DNA of 64,000 nt from Phoma sp. XZ068 (taxonomy: Eukaryota > Ascomycota > Dothideomycetes > Pleosporales > Didymellaceae), in NCBI GenBank assembly GCA_004835665.1, contig RBKR01000024.1:558001-622000 (forward strand). Direction: 5' to 3'. Shown here piece by piece: positions 12,578 through 24,354 of this stretch (positions are counted from its first letter, which is position 1; each line of letters begins with the position of its first letter). The position numbers and the translations under genes were made by a program. The notes beneath the pieces were generated by a model, which ran no database searches, was not told where the DNA came from, and worked only from the letters and a program-made list of their open reading frames with translations.

Positions 12578-13452
12578 ATCGGCAAGCCTTTGGGCAGAGC
12601 AAGGCTCGACCGCACCTACCTTGTAAAGGAGCGCTCCTCTGGCTTCACCCGCATACTGAAGGTTCGCCACAAACCCGAACTGACGGATGACAAGACCTGA
12701 CTGACGGATGACAAGACCTGACTGACGGATGACAAGACCTGACTGACGGATGACCAGACCCAGGAGCAAGTCAAACGTGAGGTGAAGATCCGTTCTCGCC
12801 TCGCGCATACGAGTGCACTACAGCTGTTCCGGTGGTCCGACGATGAGTGTCATAATTCTTTAATTCTAGAACGCGTCGGAGGCGGAGAGCTGTACAAGTG
12901 TTTGAGGACGGAGCGACGACTTCATGAACGGAGAGCTGCTCAGCTTTTGGCCCAGACGACTGCAACTTCAGGGCACCCTTACAAAATGCGTATCACGCAC
13001 GGCGAAACCAACCCAGAAAACATTCTCCTTGGTGTGCACAGTGAAGTTGACATGTTAGACTATGCGTGCTTGGTCCACGCACCGAGTCATCATCATACAA
13101 CGACGTAGGGAACGGAAGACTACTTATTCCCAGAAATGCTAGTGAGCAGTGCTGGAGACTCCTTCTGCAACTAGAAGATGGATGTTTGGAATCTGAGCAT
13201 GTTGATGCATAAGCTTTCTGTGGACAATGCCCTGTTCGGAGATGTGTCGGCTACGACAAAGCGCAGAGTCGCAATGAGCGATCATCAGATGCCAGACGTC
13301 GTCAGCACGGAAAGAGAGGTCTTACTACGCGGATGACTTATTGATTGAGCGATGGGCAGCCTTGAGCACAGGAACTGATAGCATGAAGTTTGCTCGTCAT
13401 TGACCCTGAACAGCGCATTAGTTTCGAGGATGTAGACTGATATCCATAGAGT
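12578..13452 (+). pseudogene. Aurora-family (Ipl1/Ark1-type) protein kinase pseudogene
   Basis: One plus-strand frame carries the kinase domain in order. It shows a damaged glycine loop (GKPLGRARLDRTYLVKERSSG), the ATP-lysine region ILKVRHKPEL, and QVKREVKIRSRLAH. GGGELYKCLR, HGETNPENILLG in place of HRDIKPENILxG, and DYA in place of DFG follow. Then come GTEDYLFPEM, MDVWNLSMLMHKLSVDNALF and, after a frameshift, IDPEQRISFEDVD. The order and the KERSSGF, GELYK and GTxDYLxPEM wording are diagnostic of Aurora kinases, which act at kinetochores and spindles. Stops include three TGA codons inside a 21-bp tandem repeat, a TAG before the GTEDY segment, and others. The catalytic Asp (HRD), the Mg-binding Asp/Phe/Gly motif and the glycine loop are damaged, so no active kinase is possible. 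No N-terminal extension is recognised upstream. Confidence 0.85.
12680..12762 (+). repeat. 21-bp tandem repeat, 4 copies, inside the kinase relic
   Basis: The unit of 7 codons (ctgacggatgacaagacct plus ga) occurs three times. A fourth copy ends in cca and rejoins kinase sequence. Because 21 is a multiple of 3, the kinase frame is kept across the array, but each of the first three copies carries an in-frame TGA. Confidence 0.9.
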
Positions 13453-16342
13453 CCAAACTACGCCGTTGTATCGCAAAGCAATGTAGGTTTAGACTTCGTT
13501 GAATGCGGAAATTGGAGGGTTGACGTATCGCCAGCTGTGTATGTTATTTTCTGAGATTGATCGCTTTCTAGACTACTCTCCGACTCACACCTGTCATCAT
13601 TCGTCGTTGTTGTCTTCTAACGTATCTGCTATTACTGATGGTCTCAGAACGCTCTGCAGGCGAATACACAGCTAACGGGAGCCCCTTACATGTTAGCGGG
13701 CACAAATGCTCTGGGTAGCGTTGATCCTGGCGTTGATCCCAAAATACCCAACTGTACATGCAGACAAAGAACGCCAAGAAAGATATTACAGGATAGCGCA
13801 TCTTTATCTATAAACAACGGTGGATTTCTGGTTTTAGGAAACATAAAGTTTGGGAGGCTGGTCTATCAAAGCCTAGCCCCACAGCAGGAAGGCAAGTCAA
13901 GCTGGTGTCGTGAGCACAGCAGGCGGGCGGGGAAGCGGGAACGTAGCGTGCCTTAGGCTAATCTTAGAAAACATAATCCACGCAAGATGCCTGTCCATAG
14001 TCATCCTCTGAAGGGCAAGATGTTCGCCTGCTTGTGGGTATCTGCTATGGCGACGTAAGCATTGTTGTCGTTGGTGACAGAGTCGAAGACCCATGATTTC
14101 AAGAACAAACGGAGCGCTCACTTCTTATTGGTCTCTCTATGGCGGGCGCTCTCAGAGCTTCGCCAATGGGAAAGATACAGTAAGCGTGGAAGAGTTTGCG
14201 TGTATCAGGCCTTCACTCAGACACTGACAGCCTCTCACGGCAGCTGTAGGTCACCCCTGACGTTACAACCCGCATTATGCACACTAATACATCTAGGACA
14301 TGTGCATACCACTGGGCGTGCGCCTACTTTTTCTGTCCGGATTAGGTAGTTCTTCATGAGCACGTAGATACAGTCATTGTCTCCTAGGACAAGGAGGAGC
14401 TGTACATATCGTCAAGGCACTGATAAACTCCTAAACTATCCGCCGCTATCGGCTGTGGTAATTACAGCATTGTAGAACGTGACTTTGGTAAGGCGTGGTT
14501 CCTACGTAAAGCACCCTCTTGCAGACAGAGGCTTGTTAGACACATTTGTCAGCTGAAGCGATTGTAGGCCCTCCCCCTTGACTTCTTCAACCCTTGTGGT
14601 TTAACACCACCAGAGGCCATTTTGGACCTCCTGGTCGGCTTACGCTACTTCCTGTGTCCATGCTGCACAACGAGTACTAGCATCCGCTTTTGGTTTCGTG
14701 TTCTAATTTTATGCTTACTTTTTTGCTCATCCAAATACTTCAACGTTCTGACTCTGTTGTGTGGTCTTCCTCAATGTGTACGCTGAGAGGCTCGTTATCG
14801 CAGACGTACCCCTGCAGCACGTCGACTCACACCCACCAGGTACTTTCTCCGTTACGTCAGCAATGCTTCAAGAATGAAGAATAGGGAACCACTTGCGAAC
14901 AGTTGAATGCCACAACGGTCGGAGCTTTCCCTAGGGCGTAGTGGGATAGCCGACGGCTCCGGGCAACGCCTTGTGCAAGAGCTATGGCTCGTCCGTTGTG
15001 GCTGCACAGCCCACTGTCAGGCTGAAGGGTATTTCTGTATCAGGATCCTATGTTTACCTTTGCCAGTCGAAGTGAGACGTTCATCCGAACAATTCGTACA
15101 GTAGCAACTTAGCAGTCATCCTACAAGCCAAAGTTTATAGCAGCGTCGTCCCTCCGCTCAGAAACTGGGCCAGAGCTTGAATCCACAGACACTCACTTTC
15201 TCGGAACCAACACGCATATGTTATCCGCGAGGTGCGCTCACTTCGACAAAATGTAGCCGTCATGTGCGGCTTAGAATTAGCTGGTGTGAAACGTGCGGGT
15301 ACTGGCGTTGCAAATTGCGGCAAGTAGTCCTACGGTGATGACCAAGACCTGAGCACAAAACATGCAACAGCGGGCTATTCGCTCAGCAGGTAATCCAGTT
15401 ACGTGATTACGTGGTTACATGATTACGTGGATATGTGACAGACTTGAAGTCCTGAGCTTGGGCAAGACTAGCATTCAGAGCGGGCATCTCTGTGCGATGA
15501 ACAGCATCAGCTGGCTATCCCGTCATGTATTGTTGTCGTAGTCTTTCGTCAGCCATCTCTAGAGATGACGAAATAGTTCGTTACAATCTGCATGGGGCCT
15601 TTATGTTGCGACTGCAGCACATTCGTCATCGTGCGGCGCTGTGTTCGCCTCGTGGCAACGTTCCGACGGCTATGGTAGTCTTACGAGGATTTTCAGAGCC
15701 ACTGCAAGTTGTTCTTTGCCAATTGTAGATTTATAATTCTAGTTATACCTGCGGCTAGCGGCCAGATAGCGAGCATCAATTCTACGGCGAAGGGGTGACA
15801 GTGTGTCAACCTCATGCTGCAGCCTACCAAGCCTGAGGGTGCTCTCCACATGCTCAGTTACACGAAAGATCATGGATGGTGGAACACTGTGTTTGGCTGA
15901 GACGTCAGCGATCTTACAGCCGATGGGACGTACGTCTCATCGACAGATTAGTCAGCTGTAGATCTGGTCGCACATAATGACGATAGCAAAGCCTGCAGGA
16001 TCGATTCGTGTTGAGAGTATGTTGACGATAGCATTGTCGATGTTGTGCCGAGACGCTTGGCTGAAGTTCCCTTCTGTGCCGCTGGCCTTGTTTTATGCAG
16101 CTCATCTGTGCGTGTTGGAGCGTTGCTGTCTACACCAGCAAGACTAGCCTGCCGAAGCGAGTCCAGCTTGTAAGAGACGCAATCGGTGGTAGAGGGTAAC
16201 AAGTTCCTCTATCGCTGTGGTTTTGACGCGCGTGCTACCCTAAACAGAAACGTCTGTCGCATGAGGGTCTGCCGTGAAGCACTGTGCCGTAGACTAGGGG
16301 TATCGTGAACGTGTCTGAAATGAGCATTCGTGCTGTCTGGTC
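13453..16342. other. Region without a supported gene
   Basis: Nearly 2.9 kb with only short overlapping frames and no recognisable domain, RNA gene or mobile-element ends, apart from a small tandem repeat near 15.4 kb. Confidence 0.4.
15398..15430. repeat. 16-bp imperfect tandem repeat
   Basis: Two copies of gttacgtgattacgtg (the second with one change), followed by a partial third. AT-rich minisatellite-like sequence without a recognised function. Confidence 0.65.
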
Positions 16343-16714
16343 ATGGCAGATCAGCGGCGTTCAGATACTCGAGCCAGAGCCGATAAGCACACATTCGATA
16401 CAAAGCATTCACCCAGCTCCATGTCGCAAAGACCCATCCAAGCACGCGCACACCCGACAGTGCAACATGACTCCAATGACTTTGTTCCTGCCTGTGTATT
16501 GAGCTGCACCGACGCGCCGGCTGCTTCTTGCCCCCTCTGTACTCGCTTTGCTAGCTCCGTGAGCAGAAGATCAGCCCGCCATCTTGCTGAAGAAATGGGT
16601 TGGAAAGGACGAATTGATACCGCCACAGGGTTAGAAAACGGGCTTCTTGCGCTGACGGCAGCACCTAAGAACCAACAGATCCAATTCACGTTGCTGAGCA
16701 GTGTGTCCCAATAG
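16343..16714 (+). CDS. Hypothetical protein, 123 aa
   Basis: An ATG-initiated open frame with fungal-like codon use. The product is basic and polar at the N-terminus (ADQRRSDTRARADKHTF). It has a few cysteines in the middle (CTDAPAASCPLC) and a less polar tail. No family is recognised. It converges on a minus-strand ORF and the two stop codons lie 2 bp apart, so their transcripts must overlap if both genes are real. Confidence 0.35.
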   Translation: MADQRRSDTRARADKHTFDTKHSPSSMSQRPIQARAHPTVQHDSNDFVPACVLSCTDAPAASCPLCTRFASSVSRRSARHLAEEMGWKGRIDTATGLENGLLALTAAPKNQQIQFTLLSSVSQ

Positions 16715-16716
16715 TG

Positions 16717-17085
16717 TTACCGGTGGATCGAGTCGTGCGTGTACTTGAGCGCATAGAAGAGCTTACAACACCACGGCGAGGGCGCCCAGTCCATGCGGTC
16801 AGAAGCGTCCTGGCAGCACACATAGAGAGTCGTCTTGTCACGGCGCAATCCATCGAGCGCGTTCACCTCAGTGTTTCCTGAACCCAGCCTCCACTGGCGC
16901 TCGTTCTGCTGTATCCAGTGTACAGTCGCGCGCTTGCGACTCGGACCAACGCTCTCAATAATTTCGACGACATAGTTGCTAGCGGTGCATGCATGGGGAC
17001 TGCTGCTTGGAAGTGTCGATAGCCTCGGGAGGCGCTTTTCCGCGGTCCAACTGGCGGCTTGTTGGGCGACTCGAAGGGCGTTCAT
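16717..17085 (-). CDS. Hypothetical protein, 122 aa
   Basis: An ATG at 17085 opens a 122-codon frame with consistent fungal codon use. The product has a moderately ordered look (VVEIIESVGPSRKRATVHW, WRLGSGNTEVNALDGLRRDK) and two adjacent cysteine pairs. It ends 2 bp from the stop of the convergent plus-strand ORF. There is no recognisable domain or signal peptide. Confidence 0.4.
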   Translation of the reverse strand: MNALRVAQQAASWTAEKRLPRLSTLPSSSPHACTASNYVVEIIESVGPSRKRATVHWIQQNERQWRLGSGNTEVNALDGLRRDKTTLYVCCQDASDRMDWAPSPWCCKLFYALKYTHDSIHR

Positions 17086-18422
17086 GCTTAGGGGCCGAGT
17101 AGCTCGAGCAGCTGTCTATGTAGGGCCGCTGTTGTGTGCAATCTAGCTGCGTTTTGTTGGTCTTTGGACGTGTTTTGCGATGCTATAATTTGGGTACGTA
17201 CACGACGAGTGGCAGGTTCTGATGCCTGCAGGACGCGGAGCGTTCATAAGGCAGGATTAGGGGTAGCCAGCCGCAGTCTGGATGGCGGCTTCCAGATGTA
17301 AGAAGCTGGCCTCTGAAGCCATATCTAGAGCAAAGGTGGAGCTATGACGAAGGTTCTATAGACTTAGCGCACTGAAACAGTTCTGGGTGCCTTGTGTTGC
17401 CACGACAGGCACAAGGATCGCCAAGAAATGGCGGCAGGGCAGATAGGTTGGTGACGAGCAGTGCGCAGGGCAATGGTAAGATCGGAATCAGACAACCCGG
17501 AACCCTCAAGACCTAGTCAATTAAAACTTCTACAGCGGCCAAATTCCAATACATGACGGAGCGCTCAACTCGCTGGCTCGAATGGCCAGTGAAGTTGGTA
17601 CATGAGCCTGATTGACTAGTCAATCATTTGACGATCTTTCGTCAGGCTGCAAACCGCTAAGGAGACGCAACGTGTAAGTATAATATAACGGGCCATAGAG
17701 GATAAAAGCCTTTGGTGAATTCAGACAGTGGTCTTAGTTGTCGAGTCGTCTACGCAGACTGGGCGTTCTTCCACAGCGCATGCATATATGCCGATCCAAT
17801 ACCTCCTGATTTCTATCAAAAGTACGTTGGAAGAACATTACAGGAGGACCAAATCTGTGAATACTTAAACCAGGGAGCCGTCCCTGACCAGAATCATGGT
17901 TGCATACATGCTCGAGGTGAGCACCAGATCGAGTTTGAACAAATAGAAGCGACAATGAATCTCGTGCCAAACGTATCTGCTGCCCCATTTCGCTTATGCC
18001 ACGATATTGGTGATCTGTCGCAATTAATGATGTTCTGTAGACGGTGTTGAGCGGTCGTAGCATTGCTGCCAGCCTGAGTTGCTCTAGCTGAGTTACACTT
18101 TTGTATTGCTCGACCAGCGCAGCAGTGCAGCTTAACCCTTAGCCGAGCAGGTATCATAGCCACTGCTTTGTGTCGCTGTTTACAATCGCAAGTACATTTT
18201 CCCTCAATGCTGTGTGTTTGAACTCTGGCATCTGGGTTCAAACCACTACCCGAAGCGCTTCCTCACCCAAATCCACCACGTCCCGTTCAATCAACCCCGC
18301 CCCTGCACTAGTCATCTAGCGTTTCTTGCCAAAAAATCGCTCTCGCATGTTCTCCTTTCCTTTACTTTCAGCTCACCTCACTCGAAACACAGAGCCTAGA
18401 GCACTGAGTTACACTTCCAACC
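17086..18422. other. Intergenic, with one weak open frame
   Basis: A plus-strand open frame at about 17712-18050 reads in part like protein (DFYQKYVGRTLQEDQICEYL) but lacks a convincing start and homology. The remainder should include the promoter of the DUF3716 gene. Confidence 0.3.
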
Positions 18423-19388
18423 ATGACAGCATCAGCAACAATGCGGAAGCCGCACAGGCCTTTGCAGAAGATAACGCCGCCCATTATGCGGGCGTTGCGC
18501 CGCGCAGCCAGTCGCTCCCACTCTCGGACACCGGTGAGGTTTTCCAGCCTCGCACGCTTCATGTCATCCCGGTCAGCGTCTTCGACCACGCTCAGCTTCT
18601 TCTCACCCGCTTCGACGCCGTCGCCTGACCAGCCGCTGGCAAGCACGGAGAGCGCTCAATGCCTGGAAGCCGTACCCGGTCCTTCGCGTAGGGCTCAGGA
18701 CTCGGCGACACCCATTACCGTGTCTCTATCGCCTACTCCGCCAGCCAGGTACAGAAAGTATCGGCTCAAACACAGACCTGCAGCCAGATGGGCGCGCAAG
18801 GTCGTGGCATGGTGTAAGTACTCTCGTCTACTTCGACTTGCGAACGGCTGAGCAGTTGTAGTCTGACTCTGTGCCCCAGTGACGAAGAACGCTGATCGCA
18901 GGGTCACGCTGAAGACAGTTCGCTACCTTGCGGGCTACCTTTCCTCGCTCGCCGATCGCGAGATCTTGACCTCGAAGCGCTGGCTGCGAGTCGCTGTTCG
19001 ATACGCAGACGAGCTGCACCAGTTTGTGCCCAGCAAGGATCCTGCCGTCGTCCGAGGCACGACGTTCCGCGACTACTTCAACCTCAAGCCTGGCAAAGAG
19101 AGCATAGCCTCGGCCCAAGCGCCCGCGCTCATCCTTCAGTGCGCTTTTGGAGCGCGTCAGCCGGAGCGCGCATGCACACGCTGCGTGAAAAAGCTCGGCG
19201 GCAAAGGCAGGTTCACCGAGTGTCGGCAGGTGAAGGTGAAGGAAGAGGCGTGGCTGCGCCGGGGCGCTTGTCTCAACTGCTGGAGACTGGGCAAGCATGC
19301 ACAATGCTCTCTGGCCCGAAAGACCTGGGCGCCTGCCCAAGTGTTTGGACCTTCGAAGACACGTTCAGGGAAGGAGTGGCGGAAGTGA
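18423..19388 (+). CDS. DUF3716-type zinc-binding protein, 299 aa
   Basis: Two exons, 18423..18813 and 18880..19388, flank a 66-bp intron (GTAAGT...CCCCAG). The splice keeps the frame. Residues 1-115 are a basic, Ser/Pro-rich, probably disordered region. The C-terminal half ends in the six-cysteine pattern typical of the fungal DUF3716 domain (Cys 229, 232, 245, 261, 264, 273: CTRC, FTEC, GACLNC, CSL). It probably binds zinc. No function is established for the family, which is fungus-specific and often expanded in plant- or rock-associated species. The reading frame is intact with no premature stops, in contrast to most neighbours. Confidence 0.75.
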
Positions 19389-21526
19389 GCTGACTTGGAG
19401 CGCTCCGGCCAGAGGCCGTTACTGCGTGCATGTACATGTAGACAGATCGGGCGCCGGTCTCAAGATACAGTTCTCAAGATACAGTTGCAAGGAGATTCAC
19501 ACAGACTGCCTTTTGCTTATATACCTTCACTCGTATATCACCTTCTTTCCAGTCCTTTACTCTCATCCTTCCTTCCGCATTGATGAGAGAGAACGAAACT
19601 TGCGGCGCTGCGAATGTGGAGAGGCAACAAACATGGCGTGGCAGCGTGTCACGTTTATTGTAGCGCAGGCACTTTTCAGTAAGAAGTACGGCTAGTTAAT
19701 GTGCTCCGCGGTCACAACTAGAATCTGGGCAGTCTACATTTACAGATGTGCTTGGGGCAGCACATCCGTCGCAAGACTAGATGCCGAGGGTCTTGAAAGG
19801 AAGGATAGCTGGTAACGTCGTCAAAACCATCCACCCGACTATCGGTCCCAGGTTCAGTATCCAAGGTCAATATCAAGACCATGACCTGGATCGAGTTGCG
19901 GCAGCTAGAGTGGCTCTACCGCGATAAGCATGTCCGTGATGGACTGTTGACCATAACCATTGCTTTGCGTCACTGTCGCCAGGGTTGCACCAAACTCGTT
20001 ATCGATCATTTTGTCAAGGACTCATGTCAGAGCTCAGCAAGACGACGTGCTGCGCGCTGTGGGACCATAGCGGGTAGATCCAACTCGGGTGATGCGGATA
20101 TCACGTTATAGGGTAAAGCAAGTGCTGGAAACGCATAGTAGTGTGGCTGCAGCTGCTCGTCAGCCTTGCGCCCTGTTTCGTGGCCTGCCACAAGTTACAG
20201 GTTCTAGCGCGCTCCGAGGGAAGTGCAGTCGACTGCCCGACTCTTGACCGTCGCCACATCCGTGCCGTCTTCTGTTCTGCATCTCCACAGCTTACCAGAC
20301 CTCCTGTGTGTGTCTCCGCCTACACCTTGTTCTATTCATCCCTACCTGCGATATCTCCGAAGACTTCCAGAGCACCATCACGACGATCATCGCGTTCCGA
20401 ACGCAGCATACGCTACGCACATGTTATGCGCTCGCAGCATCCAGTACGCACATCGGTGCTGTCCTCCAGCCTCTTGGTCCGTTGAGTGCGTGAGAACGAG
20501 CTTGTTGTGCAGGCTCGGCGCTGCTGTGATCAGAGAGCCACCCAAGACCAGTAGCATGCACAACGACAAGATACACACGGCCGACTAAGAGGATGGACAA
20601 GAGCAGAGTAAATGCACACGTTCCAGCTCTACACAGCTGCGGCAGCGTTGCGCGGGAACAGTGCCTTCGTTGTCAGCCATAGCACGTGGAGCAGTAGTCT
20701 TGTCGCAGGCCATTGAGGCCTTGAGGTCTAGGAGGAAGGCGTCAAGAGACAGGTCTTACACACGGTCTAGCTGAAGCCCAGCCAGCGTCAATATTGATGC
20801 CAGCCAGGGTATCGCAACGCCACCCTATCGATTAGGTCCCTCCGCTGATGCGATACAGATCCCGCAGGCCTCTTCACTCACTCGACCCCTAAGCACTTTC
20901 CATTGCACGTCGTAGCGGAGAGCTCTGGCCGCTATCAATTACGCCGTCTGCTCACCCACCGCACCGCAGCCCGAAAGAAGACGCTTGCAGTCGTTCAACA
21001 CTATGGAGGCAACAAGTACTTTAGAAACGCAATTGTAGCCGTCCAGATATATAACAGCCCGTCAATGTATGAATAGAACATTGCCAGGCCCTGGAGACAC
21101 TGGCAATATAGCCAGACCCAACAGCTTGCCATAGTTCACAAATGCTCGGGGCAGCAGAGTTATGGGGCTATAGCAATGCTATGGGCGATTTTGTAGGATA
21201 GAAAGTCAGCAAGCGATCAGACAAGAAGGCTTCACCGATTTGTGTAACCTTGTAGGCACATGAAAGGGTGGCAGCGATATTTAAGATGTATCCTAGGGCA
21301 TGTCTTGTCATTTCCGTAATCTATCTTCGGCAAAGGCTTTGTGTAAAACTTCGCGAGCTCTTGGTCTAAGTCTTATTTTGACTAGACACGGGTATGTAAC
21401 GTTTATCGGGCGCTGGAGGCACACAACGACCTGCTTGCTTCACACAAGTGACGGCTGGGTTCGTGGCAAGCGGCAAGCATTAAGGCAGCCGATGATGGAA
21501 TTAGCCAGGCTAGATAAACGGTAAGT
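19389..21526. other. Region without a supported gene
   Basis: Short frames only. No domain, RNA gene or element end recognised in about 2.1 kb. Confidence 0.4.
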
Positions 21527-21665
21527 AAGGGGTGGCACTAGTATTGGATCTCATGTATTAGTGTATTGTTGTGTGTATGTACAAGAGTGATCTGAGCTCG
21601 AAAGTAGTCGGACGCATTAGTCATGGCTGCAGAGCAGTCAAGTGATGTGGTCCTAGGCTTACATT
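21527..21665 (+). repeat. Dispersed ~140-bp repeat, copy 1
   Basis: Aligns with the reverse complement of 48745-48882 over about 140 bp at roughly 85 percent identity by eye. Shared blocks include ggcactagtattgg, gctcgaaagta, cggacgcattagtcatg and ggcttaca. The core ctgcagagcagtca is nearly palindromic. Similarity stops abruptly on both sides, as expected for a small mobile sequence (MITE-like, or an LTR fragment). Confidence 0.65.
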
Positions 21666-22254
21666 ACGCGACGGCGATCGGCACGCGCACTGACACGTTA
21701 TTCGATAAAGAATTGCAGCGTGGGCCTTGCCATGAGAACAAAGCTGATACCAGAACCGGGAAACCAGTTATGACCGCCACTGTACCTCCTTACTGTCAAC
21801 GTCAGCCAATATTCTGACCCTTGTGCTGTGCTGACAACGGCGCTTACAGTCAGCATCTATCTAATGGCAAGCAGTGCCCTGATGACACTGACCAGCAGCA
21901 CCCAGATGTTGCTAAGCTACGCGACCCCAAGATACTTGTACTGACTACCACACGTCACCCTTGCCCTAGCCGTGTCAACTCTAACATCGCTCCCGTGACC
22001 GCTCTGTACGCATGCTTTTGCGATTATTATGAAAGTGGTCATCACGCTTTGTTTGTTCAATACCCCAGGGATGTGTTGGCGGCGATACAGGCTTCGAATT
22101 GACAAGAAGGCACGCGTGAAAGCCTGTTTGCAGAGACCGTTACAGTCAACCAACCAATGATGTGCTTTGGTGCATGTGTGATAATGGTCAGGCTCGCTGT
22201 TTGCAGGGATCTCGGACATGATTTGTGAACATTATTAGTTACTCGCACAGAAGG

Positions 22255-24207
22255 AAATGATTATGATGGCAATAACACATCGCGTGGATGAAGGCGCCCT
22301 CGACGCATTTACGCGTTGATGCGAGCGTACGATCAATCTAACGCTACCAAGGAGCGCTTGTACTGTTTCCAGTAGAACCCATGGGGGCACTGTGTCGATG
22401 AGGCCAGCAGACCCTTGCATTGCCTATCTGAAAAGCACATCAGGATGCAGAGCAGCACCTTGAAAAATATGGAGAGCTGCGTAGCTTTTCAGGTGCCCGC
22501 TTGAACTGATGAAATCTTTCAGAGTGCCAGGAATCGCGACGTTTTCTCAAGGAGAGTATAGGCACTGCAGACTGCCTGGCTATCAGCTAGTATCGAGGGT
22601 ATGTTTCCAGCAATCATCTCGTCTTCGCTTCGACTCTCTTGAAACTTGTGTTGCACCATGTCCCAGTGCATGAGGGCGCCTCGACAGTGGTGATCGTGTT
22701 GGTGCCTGGGTATGCTCGATCAACAACAGACCTCGTTGTTGTAAGCTCTTACGAAAGATAGGATTTCAATATTGTATTAGAATGAATCCCAGTGTAGGTC
22801 GTGTGAACTAGGTCTTGTGAACTAGGATTTCCAAGCAGTGCGAAGTCAATATTCAAATCGTCCACTTTTTGCGTTGCCGTTCCGGTATTATAAGTATGCT
22901 TCGTGTTAGACGCGTGTCGCTTCCACTGCACAACTGCCGGATCGAATTCGTGATCATCAGGCCTACCAAGCACAGCCTCGTACGACCCAAAAACCTCCGA
23001 CACTCTTCCAGGTGTTGCACTTTGACCTCGAGGGAAGAAGAAAGGCTGGATATCTCGCGTTTTATTAGTTCAAACATATCCCGTGATGTCGAGTTCTGAA
23101 TTGTAATTGCGTTGTCTTTTTCCTTGAACGGGTCATCGCCTGTGTGACATGCACATGCCAACAGACGAGGCGCTGTCCTGCGACAGTAAGAGTAACATAT
23201 CTCTCAGCTTCCTTCATCATTCCGGTCACAGACAAGATCAGATTCAATGTCATTTAATTGCCGACATTGGTCCTGCGGGTCCACAAAGATCTCAGCACGG
23301 CACTGCATTACCTCAGACACCTGTAGGCCGCGATCTGGATGAGAGTGGTCCTGGGAGAATATATGTCTAGTCGGAGGCATAAGTTCACAAGGACCATTGC
23401 TGCCGTCATGCGCAGTGTGTAGCCCTACCGAGTCCTGGACTGGAGCTGAGTTGAGGCCGCTGGAAGACCCGTGCGCGCTCCAGATAGTACTTGTAAAACG
23501 ACTAGGGAGGGTGCGGTATGGGCAGTAGTCCCGTCGACGTCATTCTCGCATTCGAGACCGTTCTGCTAGACTTCACGTACTTAACACCTCGCTTCCTCTT
23601 TAGGATGGAAGGAGTAACGGAAGCTACTCGGGGTACAGCAGTGTTGAGTTTAATATTGTCTAAGCGCTAATCTGGGGATTGCGACAGTGCGGATAAAGGT
23701 TTGGGATGAGATAAGAAGAAATCTTGGTGGTCTCTGTCCAAGTACACTGTCGCTGGCCAGCTTGTGACACAGATCAAAGTCTTGAAACAGTAGTGTCTGT
23801 GCACGTCAACTGCGATTCTTCAATGTCGATCGCACGTGCCGATAGTTTGCGTCGTTTCGTTGATCTTCGACGCTGGGGATGTTTCCCATAACGCTGTGAT
23901 TGAGTTGCTTCTTCTAACACGTCTACTAACTCTTGTGCGACCAAGTCTACGACCTCCTCTTCTGAGTCGTAGAGTCTCATACCAGCAAACGCTTTAGCGA
24001 TAGTCACTCCCTCTGATCTGGATCTTCCAGACACTCATTTTCCGGACACGCAGTCCGAAGAACATCCTTTGCCTGTCTTGGATTCCGTAGTTTATCTTGC
24101 AGTCGTGCGGCCAGCCAATAACAAACAGTCTTTATAATCCTACAACTAGTTGAGCCTTGTCTTCGGTAGAGCAACTGGGTAACTCACAAGTCTTGATAAT
24201 CAACACA
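22255..24207 (-). pseudogene. Copy A of a duplicated, decayed gene of unknown function
   Basis: Colinear with 42555-44390 (copy B) in the opposite orientation. Protein-level landmarks in order: a spliced exon end QDL, then WLAARLQDKLRNPRQAK, LYDSEEEVVDLVAQEL, EEATQSQRYGKHPQRRRSTK, CHTGDDPFKEKDNAITIQNS, VVQWKRHASNTKH, LNIDFALLGNPSSQDL, TVQALLGSVRLIVRSHQRV. The landmarks lie in different frames, so several frameshifts are present. An intron (GTGAGT...TTGTAG) after QDL is shared with copy B. No known domain is recognised; the ancestral protein was basic in the middle. The upstream exons seen in copy B are missing here. Confidence 0.6.
23266..23602 (-). repeat. Near-identical tract shared with 43138-43471
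   Basis: Inside the otherwise well-diverged A/B duplication, about 330 bp match the reverse complement of 43138-43471. I see only about two differences in the core 23281-23601 (at 23348 and 23583). Outside the tract similarity drops to roughly 65-85 percent with indels. Confidence 0.85.
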
Positions 24208-24354
24208 GAAAATTCACGTGGCCGAAATGGTGATGGGACTGCGTATTCCTATACTAACAATACCTGGACGTTACGTGATTGAGGAAGCATAGCTAGAGAT
24301 ATACGATGAATGAGAACCATTGTAGAGACGGACGAACCCGCACGGTTCATTTGC

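Noticed and set aside
18209..18260. Possible tRNA (gggttcaaaccac resembles a T-arm)
   Set aside because: No acceptor stem, anticodon arm or D-arm can be drawn in the preceding 70 bases.
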